A stretch of 62,084 bases of DNA. Origin: Thermomicrobium sp. CFH 73360 (GTDB taxonomy: Bacteria; Chloroflexota; Chloroflexia; Thermomicrobiales; Thermomicrobiaceae). Each line of letters starts with the position of its first letter. Position 1 is the first letter of the stretch. The translations under genes were made by a program, and so were the position numbers. The DNA is taken from the NCBI RefSeq assembly GCF_023806465.1, contig NZ_JAMSLS010000009.1, positions 1 to 62,084 on the forward strand, given 5' to 3'. This document shows, piece after piece, positions 1 to 9,560 of the stretch. Below the pieces are notes generated by a model. That model was not told the DNA's origin, did not search any database, and saw only the letters and a program-made list of their open reading frames with translations.

Positions 1-34
1 CGGCGCCGGCGTCGTCACCAAGATCATCAAGTGA
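1..34 (+). CDS. tuf: Elongation factor Tu, C-terminal fragment
   Basis: Only the last ten codons and the TGA are inside the window; the residues [10 protein letters not shown] match the end of bacterial EF-Tu. The gene begins before position 1. tuf directly upstream of rpsJ is the common str-to-S10 junction, and the 13-nt gap to the next start suggests cotranscription. Confidence 0.85.
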   Translation, partial: GAGVVTKIIK

Positions 35-47
35 GGGGTGATCGCTT

Positions 48-365
48 ATGTCTCGTCGGCCGACACAACGAATCCGCATACGCCTAAAGTCGCACGACCA
101 CCGGATTCTCGACCAATCGGCCCGGCAGATTGTCGAGACAGCCGAAAGCACAGGGGCGAAAGTTGCTGGGCCGATCCCGCTGCCGACGCGGATCGAGCGG
201 TTTACGGTCATTCGCTCGCCATTCATCGATAAGGACTCGCAGGAGCACTTTGAGATCCGCACGCACAAGCGGCTGATTGACGTGCTGGAACCGAGTCCGT
301 CTACGATCCGCGCGCTGATGCGGCTGACGTTGCCAGCGGGAGTAGACATCGAAATCAAGCTGTGA
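48..365 (+). CDS. rpsJ: 30S ribosomal protein S10
   Basis: This is a 105-aa uS10, the normal length. It begins with the conserved [14 protein letters not shown] segment and carries the [20 protein letters not shown] loop region. S10 sits in the head of the small subunit and is also the NusE partner in antitermination. The ATG lies about 10 nt after GAGGGGTG. It is the first gene of the S10 cluster, 13 nt after tuf. Confidence 0.98.
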   Translation: MSRRPTQRIRIRLKSHDHRILDQSARQIVETAESTGAKVAGPIPLPTRIERFTVIRSPFIDKDSQEHFEIRTHKRLIDVLEPSPSTIRALMRLTLPAGVDIEIKL

Positions 366-453
366 ACGCAGGAGACTGCGTTCCTGGTCATGCTCATCGT
401 GTGGCGTGGACACGCAGGAGTGTCTGAGGCCACCAGAGAAGCGAGGAGAGCCG

Positions 454-1098
454 ATGATCGAGGGACTCTTGGGCCGAAAACTCGGCATGACACAGATCTT
501 TGATGAGTCGGGGCGGGCTGTACCCGTCACCGTGCTGGAGGTCGGCCCGTGCGTCGTGACCCAGGTGAAGACGAAAGAGCGAGATGGCTATGAAGCCGTC
601 CAGCTCGGTTTCGGACACCGCAAGCGTCAGAATAAGCCGATGCAAGGGCATCTGCGCGCCTCGGGAGCATCACCCCGCTATCTGAAAGAAGTTCGCGTTG
701 ATGATCCCGGGCAGTTTCAAGTCGGCCAAGTGGTCGACTGTTCCATGTTTCAACCGGGACAACTGGTGGACGTCATTGGTTGGCGAAAGGGGCGAGGCTT
801 CCAGGGCGGGGTGAAGCGGCATGGTTTCGCCGGGGGCCCAAAGACGCACGGACAGTCTGACCGCCATCGGGCCCCTGGCTCGATCGGTCCGACTACCGAT
901 CCTGGACGTGTGCACAAAGGCAAACGCATGGCTGGCCGGATGGGGCCGGTGCGTGTTACTGTACAGAATCTGAAGGTGATGCAGGTCGACCCGCAGCGCA
1001 ACCTCGTGCTCGTCCAGGGCGCCGTGCCCGGTCATCCGAACGGTCTTGTCATTGTTCGCCATGCCGTGAAGCAACGGCGAGCCAAGGCAACGGCGTGA
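454..1098 (+). CDS. rplC: 50S ribosomal protein L3
   Basis: This 214-aa uL3 starts [16 protein letters not shown], the family's normal N terminus. An in-frame ATG exists at 406, but its 16 extra residues look non-homologous, and GAGGAG sits just before 454. The signature [16 protein letters not shown] with GSIG and GRMAG-type motifs is present around residues 125-170. L3 binds near the 3' end of 23S rRNA and nucleates early 50S assembly. An 88-nt leader separates it from rpsJ. Confidence 0.97.
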   Translation: MIEGLLGRKLGMTQIFDESGRAVPVTVLEVGPCVVTQVKTKERDGYEAVQLGFGHRKRQNKPMQGHLRASGASPRYLKEVRVDDPGQFQVGQVVDCSMFQPGQLVDVIGWRKGRGFQGGVKRHGFAGGPKTHGQSDRHRAPGSIGPTTDPGRVHKGKRMAGRMGPVRVTVQNLKVMQVDPQRNLVLVQGAVPGHPNGLVIVRHAVKQRRAKATA

Positions 1099-1115
1099 TG
1101 GAGGGAGAGGGAAGA

Positions 1116-1754
1116 ATGTTGGTTCCGGTTTACGATCTTGAAGGGCGAGCGGTCGACCAGATCGAGTTGGCTGACTCGGTCTTCAACATCACGCCGAATA
1201 TTCCGGTGATGCATCAAGCCCTGGTACGGCAGTTGGCCAATGCGCGTGCGGGAACCCACGACACCAAGACGCGCGGCGAAGTGCGGGGTGGTGGGCGTAA
1301 GCCATGGCGACAGAAGGGAACCGGACGCGCACGACAGGGGAGTATCCGAGCGCCGCATTGGAAGGGTGGTGGCGTCGTCTGGGGACCGCATCCGCGTTCG
1401 TATCGCCAGAAGATGCCCAAGAAGATGCGGCGACTTGCGATCCGGTCCTTACTGTCAGTGAAGCAGCGTGAGAATCAGCTGGTCGTGGTGCGCGGATTGA
1501 ATGAGATTGAACCGAAGACGAAGGTGATGAAGGGCGTGTTACAGCGGCTGCCACTGGCCAACGCCCGGTCAACGTTGATCGTAGTCGATCAACGTCGGGA
1601 GAACGTGCGACGGGCAGCCGGGAATCTTGAGGACGTGAAAGTGCTCGTTGCACACAACATGAACATCCGTGATGGATTGAAGTACGAGCGGATGATCTTA
1701 ACTCCCGAAGCGATCAATGTCATCCATCGCTTGTGGGCGCAGGAAGGAGTGTGA
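1116..1754 (+). CDS. rplD: 50S ribosomal protein L4
   Basis: This 212-aa uL4 has the conserved loop rich in Arg/Lys/Gly ([20 protein letters not shown]) that reaches into the exit tunnel. The ATG at 1116 follows GAGGGAGAGGGAAG. GTG/ATG codons at 1095-1100 also lie in frame but would overlap rplC and the ribosome binding site. In other bacteria L4 autoregulates the S10 operon. No such leader structure was identified here. Confidence 0.97.
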   Translation: MLVPVYDLEGRAVDQIELADSVFNITPNIPVMHQALVRQLANARAGTHDTKTRGEVRGGGRKPWRQKGTGRARQGSIRAPHWKGGGVVWGPHPRSYRQKMPKKMRRLAIRSLLSVKQRENQLVVVRGLNEIEPKTKVMKGVLQRLPLANARSTLIVVDQRRENVRRAAGNLEDVKVLVAHNMNIRDGLKYERMILTPEAINVIHRLWAQEGV

Positions 1755-1758
1755 GAGT

Positions 1759-2067
1759 ATGGAGCTCACGTATCAGGAAATCATCCGGCGCCCGCTGATA
1801 ACTGAAAAGAATACGCGGCTTATGCAGATGAACCAGTACATGTTCGAGGTTCATCCCGAGGCGAACAAGGTTCAGATCAAGGAAGCAATCGAGCGGACAT
1901 TCAACGTGAAGGTGAAGAAGGTGAACACGATGAATGTCCGTGGGAAGGTTCGCCGACGCGTGCGGAAGCGCGGTGGCGCGCCGATCGTCGGGCGAGAGCG
2001 CTCATGGAAGAAGGCGATTGTCACGCTCGAGCCCGGGTACACGATCGATCTTTTCAGCCAGCTGTGA
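1759..2067 (+). CDS. rplW: 50S ribosomal protein L23
   Basis: This is a 102-aa uL23 beginning MELTYQEIIRRPLITEKNTRLM, with the family's RPLITEK motif. L23 lies at the tunnel exit and is the docking site for trigger factor and SRP. The start sits 4 nt after the rplD stop, with the SD sequence (AGGAAGGAG) inside the end of rplD, consistent with coupling. An upstream in-frame start at 1717 would lie within rplD and is rejected. Confidence 0.97.
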   Translation: MELTYQEIIRRPLITEKNTRLMQMNQYMFEVHPEANKVQIKEAIERTFNVKVKKVNTMNVRGKVRRRVRKRGGAPIVGRERSWKKAIVTLEPGYTIDLFSQL

Positions 2068-2090
2068 CACGGCAGAGATGAGGTGCGGCG

Positions 2091-2918
2091 ATGCCGATCA
2101 AGGTATACAAACCAACGACGCCCGGGCGTCGCAATATGTCGGTACTCACCTATGAGGAGATCACGAAGGAAGAGCCCGAGAAGTCGCTCATTGAGCCGCT
2201 CAAGAAACACGCCGGGCGGAACAATCGTGGGGTCATCACGACCCGACATCGTGGGGGTGGGAACAAGCGGTTCTACCGCATTATCGACTTTCGGCGGGAC
2301 AAATGGGGAATCCCCGCGAAGGTGGCAGCGATCGAGTACGACCCCAACCGGACGGCGTTTATTGCACTCCTTCACTACGTGGATGGTGAAAAGCGCTACA
2401 TCTTGGCGCCACTGGGCCTGAAAGTGGGTGATGTGGTGCAGTCGGGGCCGGGCTCGCCGATCCGGGTGGGGAACGCGCTTCCGTTGCGAGAGATTCCGCT
2501 GGGTACTCAAGTCCATAATGTGGAACTGTACCCGGGGCGCGGCGGTCAATTGGTTCGGGCTGCCGGTGCAGTGGCACAGGTGATCGCCAAGGTGGACAAC
2601 TATGTCCACTTGCGGCTCCCATCCGGTGAGATCCGGATGGTGCATGCTGACTGCATGGCGACGATCGGGCAGGTTGGGAACCTGGATCACCAGAACGTAA
2701 GCATCGGCAAGGCGGGGCGTAAGCGGCATATGGGTTGGCGTCCCGCAGTGCGCGGTTCGGCAATGACGCCGCGTGACCACCCGCACGGTGGGGGTGAGGG
2801 GAAGGCTCCACGGGGTATGCCACCGAAGACGCCGTGGGGTAAGCCGGCGCTCGGGAAGCGCACGCGCCGGAACAAGAAGTCCGATCGCTTCATCATCCGG
2901 CGGCGCTACGAGGCCTAG
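2091..2918 (+). CDS. rplB: 50S ribosomal protein L2
   Basis: This is a 275-aa uL2 of standard length. It has the RNA-binding core ([17 protein letters not shown]) and the C-terminal [13 protein letters not shown] segment, whose histidine lies near the peptidyl-transferase centre. The start follows GAGATGAGGTGCGGCG. It is the fifth gene in the S10 cluster. Confidence 0.98.
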   Translation: MPIKVYKPTTPGRRNMSVLTYEEITKEEPEKSLIEPLKKHAGRNNRGVITTRHRGGGNKRFYRIIDFRRDKWGIPAKVAAIEYDPNRTAFIALLHYVDGEKRYILAPLGLKVGDVVQSGPGSPIRVGNALPLREIPLGTQVHNVELYPGRGGQLVRAAGAVAQVIAKVDNYVHLRLPSGEIRMVHADCMATIGQVGNLDHQNVSIGKAGRKRHMGWRPAVRGSAMTPRDHPHGGGEGKAPRGMPPKTPWGKPALGKRTRRNKKSDRFIIRRRYEA

Positions 2919-2936
2919 CCGGTAGGAGGTGCGTGA

Positions 2937-3221
2937 ATGGGACGATCGTCAAAAAAGGGTCCGTACATTGATCCGAAACTGAAGAAGAAGATTGACGAAC
3001 TGAACCGGACGGGGGAACGCCGGGTCATCCGAACATGGGCTCGCGATTGCACCATTTTCCCCGAGATGGTCGGTCATACCATCGCGGTTCACGACGGTCG
3101 GCGGCATGTGCCGATCTACATCACCGAGCAGATGGTCGGCCATCGACTCGGTGAGTTTGCACCGACCCGGACCTATCGCGGGCATGGCAAGGATGCTGAG
3201 CGGACGACCCGGCGACGCTGA
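2937..3221 (+). CDS. rpsS: 30S ribosomal protein S19
   Basis: This is a 94-aa uS19 starting [15 protein letters not shown], with the [21 protein letters not shown] core and the basic RTYRGH tail. It lies in the 30S head and forms a pair with S13, encoded downstream at 12753. The SD sequence (GGTAGGAGGT) is strong and correctly spaced. Confidence 0.98.
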   Translation: MGRSSKKGPYIDPKLKKKIDELNRTGERRVIRTWARDCTIFPEMVGHTIAVHDGRRHVPIYITEQMVGHRLGEFAPTRTYRGHGKDAERTTRRR

Positions 3222-3236
3222 CGAAGGGAGCGAGCG

Positions 3237-3593
3237 ATGGAAGTCCGAGCGAAGGTGCGAGAGGTCCGGGTCTCGCCGAAAAAGGCGCGGATGGTCATCG
3301 ATGTGATCCGCGGTAAGCCGCTCCAAGAGGCGCTGGCCATCTTGCAGGTGCTGCCGCAGAAAACTGCACCGATTGCCCTTAAATTGCTTCGATCTGCGGC
3401 GGCAAACGCAGAGCATAACTATGATCTGGATCCGGAGCGGCTCTACGTCAAGCGGATCTACGTCGACGAGGGGCCGCGCTACAAGCGCTGGCAGCCCCAC
3501 GCGCGCGGTCGGGTCGGGCGCAAGTGGCGCCGCACCTCGCACATCACGGTCATTCTTGACGAGTTGCCGGAGAAGGGAGCGCCGCGTGGGTAG
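3237..3593 (+). CDS. rplV: 50S ribosomal protein L22
   Basis: This is a 118-aa uL22. The [19 protein letters not shown]-terminal helix and the C-terminal hairpin ([23 protein letters not shown]) that lines the exit tunnel are both evident. The start follows GAAGGGAGCGAGCG. Its 3' end overlaps the GTG start of rpsC by 8 nt, indicating translational coupling. Confidence 0.98.
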   Translation: MEVRAKVREVRVSPKKARMVIDVIRGKPLQEALAILQVLPQKTAPIALKLLRSAAANAEHNYDLDPERLYVKRIYVDEGPRYKRWQPHARGRVGRKWRRTSHITVILDELPEKGAPRG

Positions 3594-4260
3594 GAAAGTT
3601 AATCCGATCGGCTTTCGGTTGGGGATCGTTCACGACTGGGAATCGAAGTGGTTTGCCGAGAAAGATCGGCAGTACCGGGAGCAGTTGCACGAGGATCTCG
3701 ACATTCGTGAACTGATTCACCGGGAGCTGCCGCGAGCTGGAATAGCGCGCATCGAGATCCAACGCGCGGTGAACCGGGTGGATGTTACGATCCACACCGC
3801 AAAGCCTGGCGTGGTGATTGGCAAGCAAGGCGCCAACGTCGAGCGACTGCGCCAGTTCCTGGAGGCGCGCATTGGAAAGAAGGTGCACTTGAATATCCAG
3901 GAGATCCGCAAACCGGAGCTCGACGCCCGCCTTGTCGCTGAAAGTATTGCGGAGCAGATCACGCGGCGCGTCTCTTATCGCCGAGCGATGAAGCATGCGG
4001 CAGCAGCCGCAATGCGAGCGGGGGCGAAGGGAGTCAAGATCCGAGTCAAAGGACGCCTGGGTGGCGCTGAAATGAAGCGCATGGTATGGGAGATGATAGG
4101 GCGCGTACCGCTCAACACAATTCGCGCCAATATCGACTATGCGGTGGTTCATGCGCCCACGATCTACGGGCAAATCGGCGTGAAGGTGTGGATCTACCAC
4201 GGAGATGTCCTGCCCGAGGCGCAGCCGAAGGTCGCGCCTGCGATGGTCTCAGCTGAGTAA
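3586..4260 (+). CDS. rpsC: 30S ribosomal protein S3
   Basis: This is a 224-aa uS3 starting at GTG ([13 protein letters not shown]), preceded by GAGAAGGGAG inside rplV. The KH domain GxxG loop ([13 protein letters not shown]) and the C-terminal region are intact. S3 lines the mRNA entry channel. A longer in-frame extension from 3373 lies wholly within rplV and is not family-like. Confidence 0.97.
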   Translation: MGRKVNPIGFRLGIVHDWESKWFAEKDRQYREQLHEDLDIRELIHRELPRAGIARIEIQRAVNRVDVTIHTAKPGVVIGKQGANVERLRQFLEARIGKKVHLNIQEIRKPELDARLVAESIAEQITRRVSYRRAMKHAAAAAMRAGAKGVKIRVKGRLGGAEMKRMVWEMIGRVPLNTIRANIDYAVVHAPTIYGQIGVKVWIYHGDVLPEAQPKVAPAMVSAE

Positions 4261-4276
4261 GACGAGGGGCACAGAG

Positions 4277-4717
4277 ATGTTGATGCCACGACGGGTGCAA
4301 CATCGCAAGCAGCACCGCTACCGAACGAAAGGGATCGCCTGGCGAGGCAACACGCTCGCCTTTGGCGAATATGGGATCCAGGCTCTCGAGCCGGCCTGGG
4401 TGACCGCGCAGCAGATTGAGGCAGCACGTCGCGCGATTACAAACGCGGTCCGGCGTGGTGGAAAAGTGTGGATCCGGATCTTCCCCGACAAGCCGGTCAC
4501 CAAGAAGCCGGCTGAAACGCGCATGGGAAGCGGCAAGGGGAATCCGGAATATTGGATGGACGTGGTGAAGCCGGGCCGGATTCTCTTCGAACTGGCCGGC
4601 GTACGCGAGGAACTCGCCGTAGAGGCGCTCACTCGTGCCATCCACAAGCTGCCGTGTCGCTGCCGCATTGTGAAGCGCGAGCGTCCAGGCGAGATGGCCG
4701 AGGAGGAAGCGGAATGA
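4277..4717 (+). CDS. rplP: 50S ribosomal protein L16
   Basis: This is a 146-aa uL16 starting [14 protein letters not shown], the expected N terminus. [15 protein letters not shown]-type residues ([18 protein letters not shown]) are visible around residue 77. L16 helps place A-site tRNA in the 50S subunit. The stop overlaps the rpmC start as ATGA (4714-4717). An extension to 4205 would overlap rpsC and is rejected. Confidence 0.97.
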   Translation: MLMPRRVQHRKQHRYRTKGIAWRGNTLAFGEYGIQALEPAWVTAQQIEAARRAITNAVRRGGKVWIRIFPDKPVTKKPAETRMGSGKGNPEYWMDVVKPGRILFELAGVREELAVEALTRAIHKLPCRCRIVKRERPGEMAEEEAE

Positions 4718-4998
4718 AGCCCGCTGAACTGCGAGCGATGACAGATGACCAGTTGCGGCAGAAGCTGGAGGAGCTCCGGAATGAGGTCCGTGATCTCCGC
4801 TTCGCTGCCGCACTGGGGCAGCTCAAGGATACCTCGGCGATCCGGAACGCGCGGAAGGATATCGCACGGATCTTGACGATCCTCACGGAGCGCGAGCGAG
4901 CACGTTTGGCCGAACAGGGACTGCTTCCCCCGCCGAAGCTCACGCGGCGGGAACGGAGGCGCCGGAAGCAGCTCGAGCTACAACAGCGAAAGGGGTGA
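4714..4998 (+). CDS. rpmC: 50S ribosomal protein L29, long form
   Basis: The first ~65 residues are a standard uL29 ([27 protein letters not shown] ... [12 protein letters not shown]). The protein is 94 aa, against the usual 60-70, because of a basic C-terminal tail ([18 protein letters not shown]). L29 sits next to L23 at the tunnel exit. It is coupled to rplP by a 4-nt ATGA overlap. Confidence 0.95.
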   Translation: MKPAELRAMTDDQLRQKLEELRNEVRDLRFAAALGQLKDTSAIRNARKDIARILTILTERERARLAEQGLLPPPKLTRRERRRRKQLELQQRKG

Positions 4999-5004
4999 TG
5001 ACGG

Positions 5005-5367
5005 GTGGAGGAGCGCGGCAGGGAATCACAGGGGCAAGTATCGATCCAGAAGCCGAAACGACGGCTTACGAAGATTGGGCGCGTCGTTTCGGATAAAATG
5101 GATAAGACAGTGGTGGTGGCGGTTGACTATTGGCGGCGCCACCCACTGTACAAGAAGACGATTCGCCGCACGAGCAAGTTTTATGCGCACGACGAGCATA
5201 ACCTTTGCCGGGTCGGGGATCTGGTGCTCATTGAAGAAACCCGGCCGCTGAGCAAAATGAAGCGCTGGATCGTGCGCAAGATTCTCGAGCGCGCGACGCC
5301 AGAGGTACAGGCGGAGCTAATCGAGGAACGCGAAGCACGCGAACGAGAGGGTGAGGTCGAACAATGA
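5005..5367 (+). CDS. rpsQ: 30S ribosomal protein S17, extended
   Basis: The uS17 core ([33 protein letters not shown]) is unmistakable. At 120 aa it exceeds the usual 80-90 aa. An N-terminal extension of about 17 residues precedes the core, and the tail is highly charged ([15 protein letters not shown]). The GTG start sits 6 nt after rpmC. Translation may begin further in, but no better ATG is seen before the core. The stop overlaps rplN as ATGA. Confidence 0.93.
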   Translation: MEERGRESQGQVSIQKPKRRLTKIGRVVSDKMDKTVVVAVDYWRRHPLYKKTIRRTSKFYAHDEHNLCRVGDLVLIEETRPLSKMKRWIVRKILERATPEVQAELIEEREAREREGEVEQ

Positions 5368-5732
5368 TCCAACCGCTCTCGAAACTGGTTGTAGCGGACA
5401 ATACGGGCGCGAAGGAAATCATGTGTATTCGTGTCCTCGGGGGCTCCAAGCGTCGCTACGGGTCAGTAGGGGATTTGATTGTTGCCTCGGTCAAGAAGGC
5501 CGAGCCGAATGCCTCGGTGAAGAAGGGCGATGTCGTCTATGCGGTCATCGTCCGCACGAACAAGGAGTACCGGCGCAAGGATGGATCGTACATCAAGTTT
5601 GATGATAACGCGGCCGTCCTTGTAACTCCCCAGGGCCAGCCACGAGGCACCCGTATCTTCGGCCCAGTAGCACGGGAACTCCGGGACAAGCAGTACATGC
5701 GCATCGTCTCGCTAGCCCCGGAAGTATTGTGA
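5364..5732 (+). CDS. rplN: 50S ribosomal protein L14
   Basis: This is a 122-aa uL14 of canonical length. It begins [19 protein letters not shown] and carries the [20 protein letters not shown] segment and the [14 protein letters not shown] signature. It forms an intersubunit bridge with 16S rRNA. It is also the RsfS-binding protein; rsfS is at 27471 in this window. It overlaps rpsQ by 4 nt. Confidence 0.98.
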   Translation: MIQPLSKLVVADNTGAKEIMCIRVLGGSKRRYGSVGDLIVASVKKAEPNASVKKGDVVYAVIVRTNKEYRRKDGSYIKFDDNAAVLVTPQGQPRGTRIFGPVARELRDKQYMRIVSLAPEVL

Positions 5733-5744
5733 GGGGTGCCGGAT

Positions 5745-6089
5745 ATGGCGGAGAAGATTGTCACAGGCGACGAGGTTATCGTCATTCGCGGCAAGGACAA
5801 GGGGGCGCGCGGGCGCGTCCGTCAAAACTTGCCGCGCGAAGATCGCGTGATCGTGGAAGGTGTCAACATAGTAAAACGCCATCAGCGTGCGATTCCGGGC
5901 GTGCGGCAAGCGGGCATCATCGAAATGGAAGCTCCAATTCACGTCTCGAAGGTCATGCTTCTTTGCCCGCATTGTGGGAAACCGACGCGGGTGGGATTCC
6001 GCTTTACAGAGAGCGGTGAAAAGGTTCGGTATTGCAAGAAGTGCCAGCAGACGATCGAGAAGCCGACGGCGCATCGGCGTACGAAGTGA
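5745..6089 (+). CDS. rplX: 50S ribosomal protein L24 with zinc-ribbon tail
   Basis: This is a 114-aa uL24 with an N-terminal KOW motif ([17 protein letters not shown]). The C-terminal half carries two CxxC pairs (CPHC and CKKC, about 27 residues apart), a zinc-ribbon form known in some bacteria but lost in E. coli. ATG 5745 is preferred because GAGGGG precedes it; GTG at 5736 is in frame but lies inside that SD. L24 initiates 50S assembly. Confidence 0.96.
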   Translation: MAEKIVTGDEVIVIRGKDKGARGRVRQNLPREDRVIVEGVNIVKRHQRAIPGVRQAGIIEMEAPIHVSKVMLLCPHCGKPTRVGFRFTESGEKVRYCKKCQQTIEKPTAHRRTK

Positions 6090-6101
6090 GGCGAGTGAAC
6101 A

Positions 6102-6668
6102 ATGGCGACCGAGGTACATGAACGCGTGGAACCGCGCTTGAAGCGGTTGTATCGCGAAGAAGTCGTACCCAAACTGATGGAAGAGTTTGGGTATCCGCAC
6201 CGTTTTGCGGTGCCGCGACTGGAAAAAATTGTATTGAACATTGGCCTGGGTGAAGCGGTTTCGAATCCCAAGGCCATTGATCACGCGATGAATGATCTTG
6301 CCGCGATTAGTGGTCAAAGGGCGGTCGTGACACGAGCACGGAAGTCGATCGCGGCATTCCGCTTGCGCAAGGGGATGCCGATTGGCGTTATGGTGACGCT
6401 ACGTGGCAATCGCATGTGGGATTTCCTGGACCGTCTGATCTCGATTGCCTTGCCTCGAATCCGTGACTTCCGTGGCGTGTCGACGAAATCGTTCGACGGC
6501 CGTGGAAACTACACGATTGGATTGCGGGAGCAACTCGTGTTCCCTGAGGTTGATTACGATAAGATCGATAAAGTGCGCGGTCTTGAGGTGACGATCGTGA
6601 CGACGGCCCGCACGGACGTCGAGGCCCGGCGGCTTCTTGAGCTGCTGGGTATGCCGTTCCGAGACTAA
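6102..6668 (+). CDS. rplE: 50S ribosomal protein L5
   Basis: This is a 188-aa uL5. [16 protein letters not shown] and the RNA-binding loop ([23 protein letters not shown]) fit the family, as does the C-terminal [22 protein letters not shown]5 binds 5S rRNA together with L18 (7956). It is preceded by GAGGCGAGTGAACA and lies 12 nt after rplX. Confidence 0.98.
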   Translation: MATEVHERVEPRLKRLYREEVVPKLMEEFGYPHRFAVPRLEKIVLNIGLGEAVSNPKAIDHAMNDLAAISGQRAVVTRARKSIAAFRLRKGMPIGVMVTLRGNRMWDFLDRLISIALPRIRDFRGVSTKSFDGRGNYTIGLREQLVFPEVDYDKIDKVRGLEVTIVTTARTDVEARRLLELLGMPFRD

Positions 6669-6687
6669 CGGGGAGCGAAGAAGAGCA

Positions 6688-6873
6688 ATGGCGCGAAAGG
6701 CGAAGATTGTCGCATCACTCAAGCCGCCGAAATACGCAGTACGGCACCGGAACCGCTGCAAACTGTGTGGTCGGCCGCGTGCCTACATGAGGAAGTTCGG
6801 ACTGTGTCGGATCTGCTTCCGGCAGTTGGCTTCAATAGGGAAGCTGCCGGGAGTGAAGAAGGCGAGCTGGTGA
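6688..6873 (+). CDS. rpsN: 30S ribosomal protein S14, zinc-binding short form
   Basis: This is a 61-aa uS14 of the zinc (C+) type. Four cysteines form CKLC and CRIC pairs (residues ~24-43), and the sequence ends KKASW as in thermophile S14 proteins. The start follows GGGGAGCGAAGAAGAG. An in-frame extension back to 6637 overlaps rplE and is dismissed. It sits between L5 and S8, the classical spc position. Confidence 0.97.
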   Translation: MARKAKIVASLKPPKYAVRHRNRCKLCGRPRAYMRKFGLCRICFRQLASIGKLPGVKKASW

Positions 6874-6910
6874 GTGTGGTGCGGCGCTTGGAGAGCGGGG
6901 TGTGAGGGCA

Positions 6911-7309
6911 ATGACGATCACCGATCCGATCGGAGACATGTTGACGCGTATCCGTAATGCCGGGATGGGACGCAAAGCAGAAGCGACCATGCCGGCATCG
7001 AAGATGCTGGTGGAAATCGCGCGCATTCTCAAAGAAGAGGGGTACATCGCTGACTATACTGTCGAACCGGCTGAGCCACGACCAATCCTGCGGATCCGTT
7101 TGAAGTACACCCCTGATAAACGGCATGCGATCCGGGAGATCAAACGCGTCTCGAAGCCCGGTCTGCGGATTTATGTGGGGAAGGACGAGATTCCGCGGGT
7201 GAAAGGGGGCCTTGGCATCGCCATCCTGACAACCTCGCAGGGGGTGATGACCGACGCCGAGGCGCGTCGTCGTGGCATCGGCGGTGAGGTCATCTGTACC
7301 GTGTTCTAG
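6911..7309 (+). CDS. rpsH: 30S ribosomal protein S8
   Basis: This is a 132-aa uS8 that begins MTITDPIGDMLTRIRNA, exactly the family N terminus. A GTG three codons upstream (6902) is an alternative start. The C terminus GIAILTTSQGVMTDAEARRRGIGGEVICTVF is canonical. S8 binds 16S helix 21 and, in E. coli, represses the spc operon. Confidence 0.97.
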   Translation: MTITDPIGDMLTRIRNAGMGRKAEATMPASKMLVEIARILKEEGYIADYTVEPAEPRPILRIRLKYTPDKRHAIREIKRVSKPGLRIYVGKDEIPRVKGGLGIAILTTSQGVMTDAEARRRGIGGEVICTVF

Positions 7310-7325
7310 GTGCTGGAGGCCGTAG

Positions 7326-7877
7326 ATGTCGCGTATCGGCAAGCGCCCAATTCCGATTCCGGCTGGGGTGGACGTCCAGATTGCGGACGGACTCGTCCGT
7401 GTCAGTGGCCCCAAGGGGCAGCTGGAACTGAAAGTTCACCCGAAGATGATCGTCCAACGAGTGGATGGAGTCATTCAGGTCCAGCGCCCTTCTGACGAGC
7501 GTTTCTTCAAGCAGCTGCATGGACTGTACCGAACCCTGATTGCGAATATGGTCCAAGGAGTTACTGAGGGATTTCGGAAGGATCTCGAGATTCATGGGGT
7601 CGGGTACCGTGCAGCGCTGGAAGGTAAGACGCTCGTCCTCAACGTTGGGTATTCACACCCGGTGCGAATTGATCCTCCCCCTGGTATCAGCTTCATCGTT
7701 GAATCGCCGACTCGCATCAGTGTCGTCGGGATTGACAAGCAGCTGGTCGGTGAGGTTGCTGCACAGATTCGGCGTGTTCGCCCACCGGAACCCTACCAGG
7801 GGAAGGGAATTCGGTACGCGGGTGAGGTGATTCGCCGTAAGGCCGGCAAGACGGGTAAGACAAAGGGCAAGAAGTAA
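7326..7877 (+). CDS. rplF: 50S ribosomal protein L6
   Basis: This is a 183-aa uL6 with two similar domains. It starts [15 protein letters not shown] and ends with the signature [24 protein letters not shown]. It lies near the factor-binding site of the 50S subunit. GCTGGAGG precedes the ATG. Confidence 0.98.
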   Translation: MSRIGKRPIPIPAGVDVQIADGLVRVSGPKGQLELKVHPKMIVQRVDGVIQVQRPSDERFFKQLHGLYRTLIANMVQGVTEGFRKDLEIHGVGYRAALEGKTLVLNVGYSHPVRIDPPPGISFIVESPTRISVVGIDKQLVGEVAAQIRRVRPPEPYQGKGIRYAGEVIRRKAGKTGKTKGKK

Positions 7878-7955
7878 CGAACCTCAGAGCAGGCTACCGC
7901 TCGGAAACGTCTGCCGACGAGGATCGAGCGGTCATGGAATCGATGGAGGGAGCGG

Positions 7956-8330
7956 ATGCGGTTCCAGTTCAAGCGGCAACTATCGCCGCGAAAGCGCCGG
8001 CACCTGCGGGTGCGAGCAAAGATCTTCGGCACCCCAGAGCGGCCACGTCTTAATGTGTTCCGAAGCAACAAACACATTTATGCTCAGATCATTGATGATA
8101 CACGCGGTCATACCCTGGTCGCTGCCTCAACGCTAGAGCGAGAGGTGCGGGAACGGTTACCGGAGCCGCACCCGAAGGTGGAGGAGGCACGGGTTGTCGG
8201 CCAGGTTATTGGAGAGCGTGCGCTCTCAAAGGGAATCACGAAGGTTGTCTTCGACCGTGGTGGGTACAAATACCACGGTCGGGTGAAGGCGCTCGCTGAG
8301 GGAGCGCGCGCTGCGGGCTTGCAGTTCTGA
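7956..8330 (+). CDS. rplR: 50S ribosomal protein L18
   Basis: This is a 124-aa uL18 with a basic N terminus and the [20 protein letters not shown] motif. It ends [17 protein letters not shown]. It carries 5S rRNA into the large subunit with L5. The 78-nt gap after rplF is longer than its neighbours' gaps. GGAGGGAGCG lies before the start. Confidence 0.97.
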   Translation: MRFQFKRQLSPRKRRHLRVRAKIFGTPERPRLNVFRSNKHIYAQIIDDTRGHTLVAASTLEREVRERLPEPHPKVEEARVVGQVIGERALSKGITKVVFDRGGYKYHGRVKALAEGARAAGLQF

Positions 8331-8350
8331 GGACAGGGGCGAGGACGACG

Positions 8351-8905
8351 ATGGTATTGGTCAAAGAAGGACGACGAGTCGATCCGAGCCGCGTGGGTGA
8401 ACTCCGGGAGCGGGTCATCCAGATTGCGCGGGTGGCCAAAGTCGTCCAAGGCGGTCGGCGCTTCCACTTCCGAAGCGTCGTCGTGGTGGGCGATGGTCAA
8501 GGGCATGTGGGCGTAGGCATTGGCAAGGCCACCGAAGTCCCCGACTCGATTCGTAAAGCAGTTGAGAATGCGAAGAAGCACCTCATTGAGGTGCCACTCG
8601 ATCGCACGACGATCCCGCACGAGATCGAGGTGAAATTCAAAGCGACACGTGTCCTCATGAAGCCAGCAGCGCCGGGCACCGGCGTCATTGCGGGTGCGGG
8701 TGTTCGTGCGGTTGTGGAGGCGGCTGGCATCAAGGATCTGATTGCGAAGACGCACGGGAGCAATAATCCGGTGAATGTCACCCAGGCCGCGCTGTTGGCA
8801 CTCAGTCAGCTTGAATCCCCAGAAGACGTTGCTGCGCGGCGTGGCCTTCCGGTCGACCGCCTCTTGCGTGGACGGCGGAAGCGAGTGGAGAGCAATGGCG
8901 AGTAA
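8351..8905 (+). CDS. rpsE: 30S ribosomal protein S5
   Basis: This is a 184-aa uS5. The double-stranded-RNA-binding N-terminal domain ([21 protein letters not shown]) and the [19 protein letters not shown] segment are clear. S5 acts in decoding accuracy at the mRNA entrance. Its end overlaps the rpmD start by 11 nt. Confidence 0.98.
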   Translation: MVLVKEGRRVDPSRVGELRERVIQIARVAKVVQGGRRFHFRSVVVVGDGQGHVGVGIGKATEVPDSIRKAVENAKKHLIEVPLDRTTIPHEIEVKFKATRVLMKPAAPGTGVIAGAGVRAVVEAAGIKDLIAKTHGSNNPVNVTQAALLALSQLESPEDVAARRGLPVDRLLRGRRKRVESNGE

Positions 8906-9101
8906 GCGACTCCGTATCACGTACGTCAAGAGTATGATCGGCTACCGGGAGAAGCAGCGTGAGACGCTGCGCTCACTGGGGCTGCGTCGGCTCGGTCAGT
9001 CGGTGGAACATCCCGATACACCGAGCGTTCGCGGAATGATCGCAAAAGTGCAGCATCTCGTCCGTGTTGAAGAGCTAGACGAGCGCCCAGCCACGGAGTG
9101 A
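8895..9101 (+). CDS. rpmD: 50S ribosomal protein L30
   Basis: This is a 68-aa uL30: [30 protein letters not shown] is characteristic, followed by the [16 protein letters not shown] end. The ATG at 8895 lies inside the end of rpsE, with GTGGAGAG as SD, so translation is probably coupled. A longer in-frame reading from 8775 would be embedded in rpsE. Confidence 0.96.
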   Translation: MASKRLRITYVKSMIGYREKQRETLRSLGLRRLGQSVEHPDTPSVRGMIAKVQHLVRVEELDERPATE

Positions 9102-9119
9102 GGCTCGGAGGATACAGCG

Positions 9120-9560
9120 ATGAAGCTTCATGATTTGAAACCGGCCCCAGGTTCCCGAAAGCCGAAGACCCGGGTTGGTCGTGGGATTGCCGCGGGGAAA
9201 GGGAAGACCGCTGGACGGGGAACCAAGGGGCAGAAAGCTCGCGGAAAGGTTCGGCCTGGGTTCGAAGGTGGTCAGAACCCCTTGTATATGCGCGTTGGTC
9301 GCAAACGGGGTTTCAAGCATCCGTTTAAGATCGTCTTCGAGGTCGTCAACGTTGGGCGGCTCAACGATCTTCCGGTAGAAGGTGTCATTACCCCTGATAT
9401 TCTGCGACAGTATCGTCTGGTGCGTGAAAACGGTGCGCCGGTGAAGATTTTGGGTAATGGTGAGGTGACACGGCCATTGCACGTGCAGGCGCACGCATTC
9501 TCGGAGAGTGCTCGTCAGAAGATTTTGGCGGCTGGTGGCACCGTGGAGGTCATAAGCTGA
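9120..9560 (+). CDS. rplO: 50S ribosomal protein L15
   Basis: This is a 146-aa uL15 with the glycine-rich flexible N-terminal arm ([24 protein letters not shown]), then the [18 protein letters not shown] and [20 protein letters not shown] segments. It precedes secY as in nearly all spc operons, and its stop shares one base with the secY start (TGATG). Confidence 0.98.
   Translation: MKLHDLKPAPGSRKPKTRVGRGIAAGKGKTAGRGTKGQKARGKVRPGFEGGQNPLYMRVGRKRGFKHPFKIVFEVVNVGRLNDLPVEGVITPDILRQYRLVRENGAPVKILGNGEVTRPLHVQAHAFSESARQKILAAGGTVEVIS

Noticed and set aside
1872-2786. 304-codon minus-strand frame in the L23-L2 region
   Set aside because: It is antisense to rplW and rplB, which are certain.
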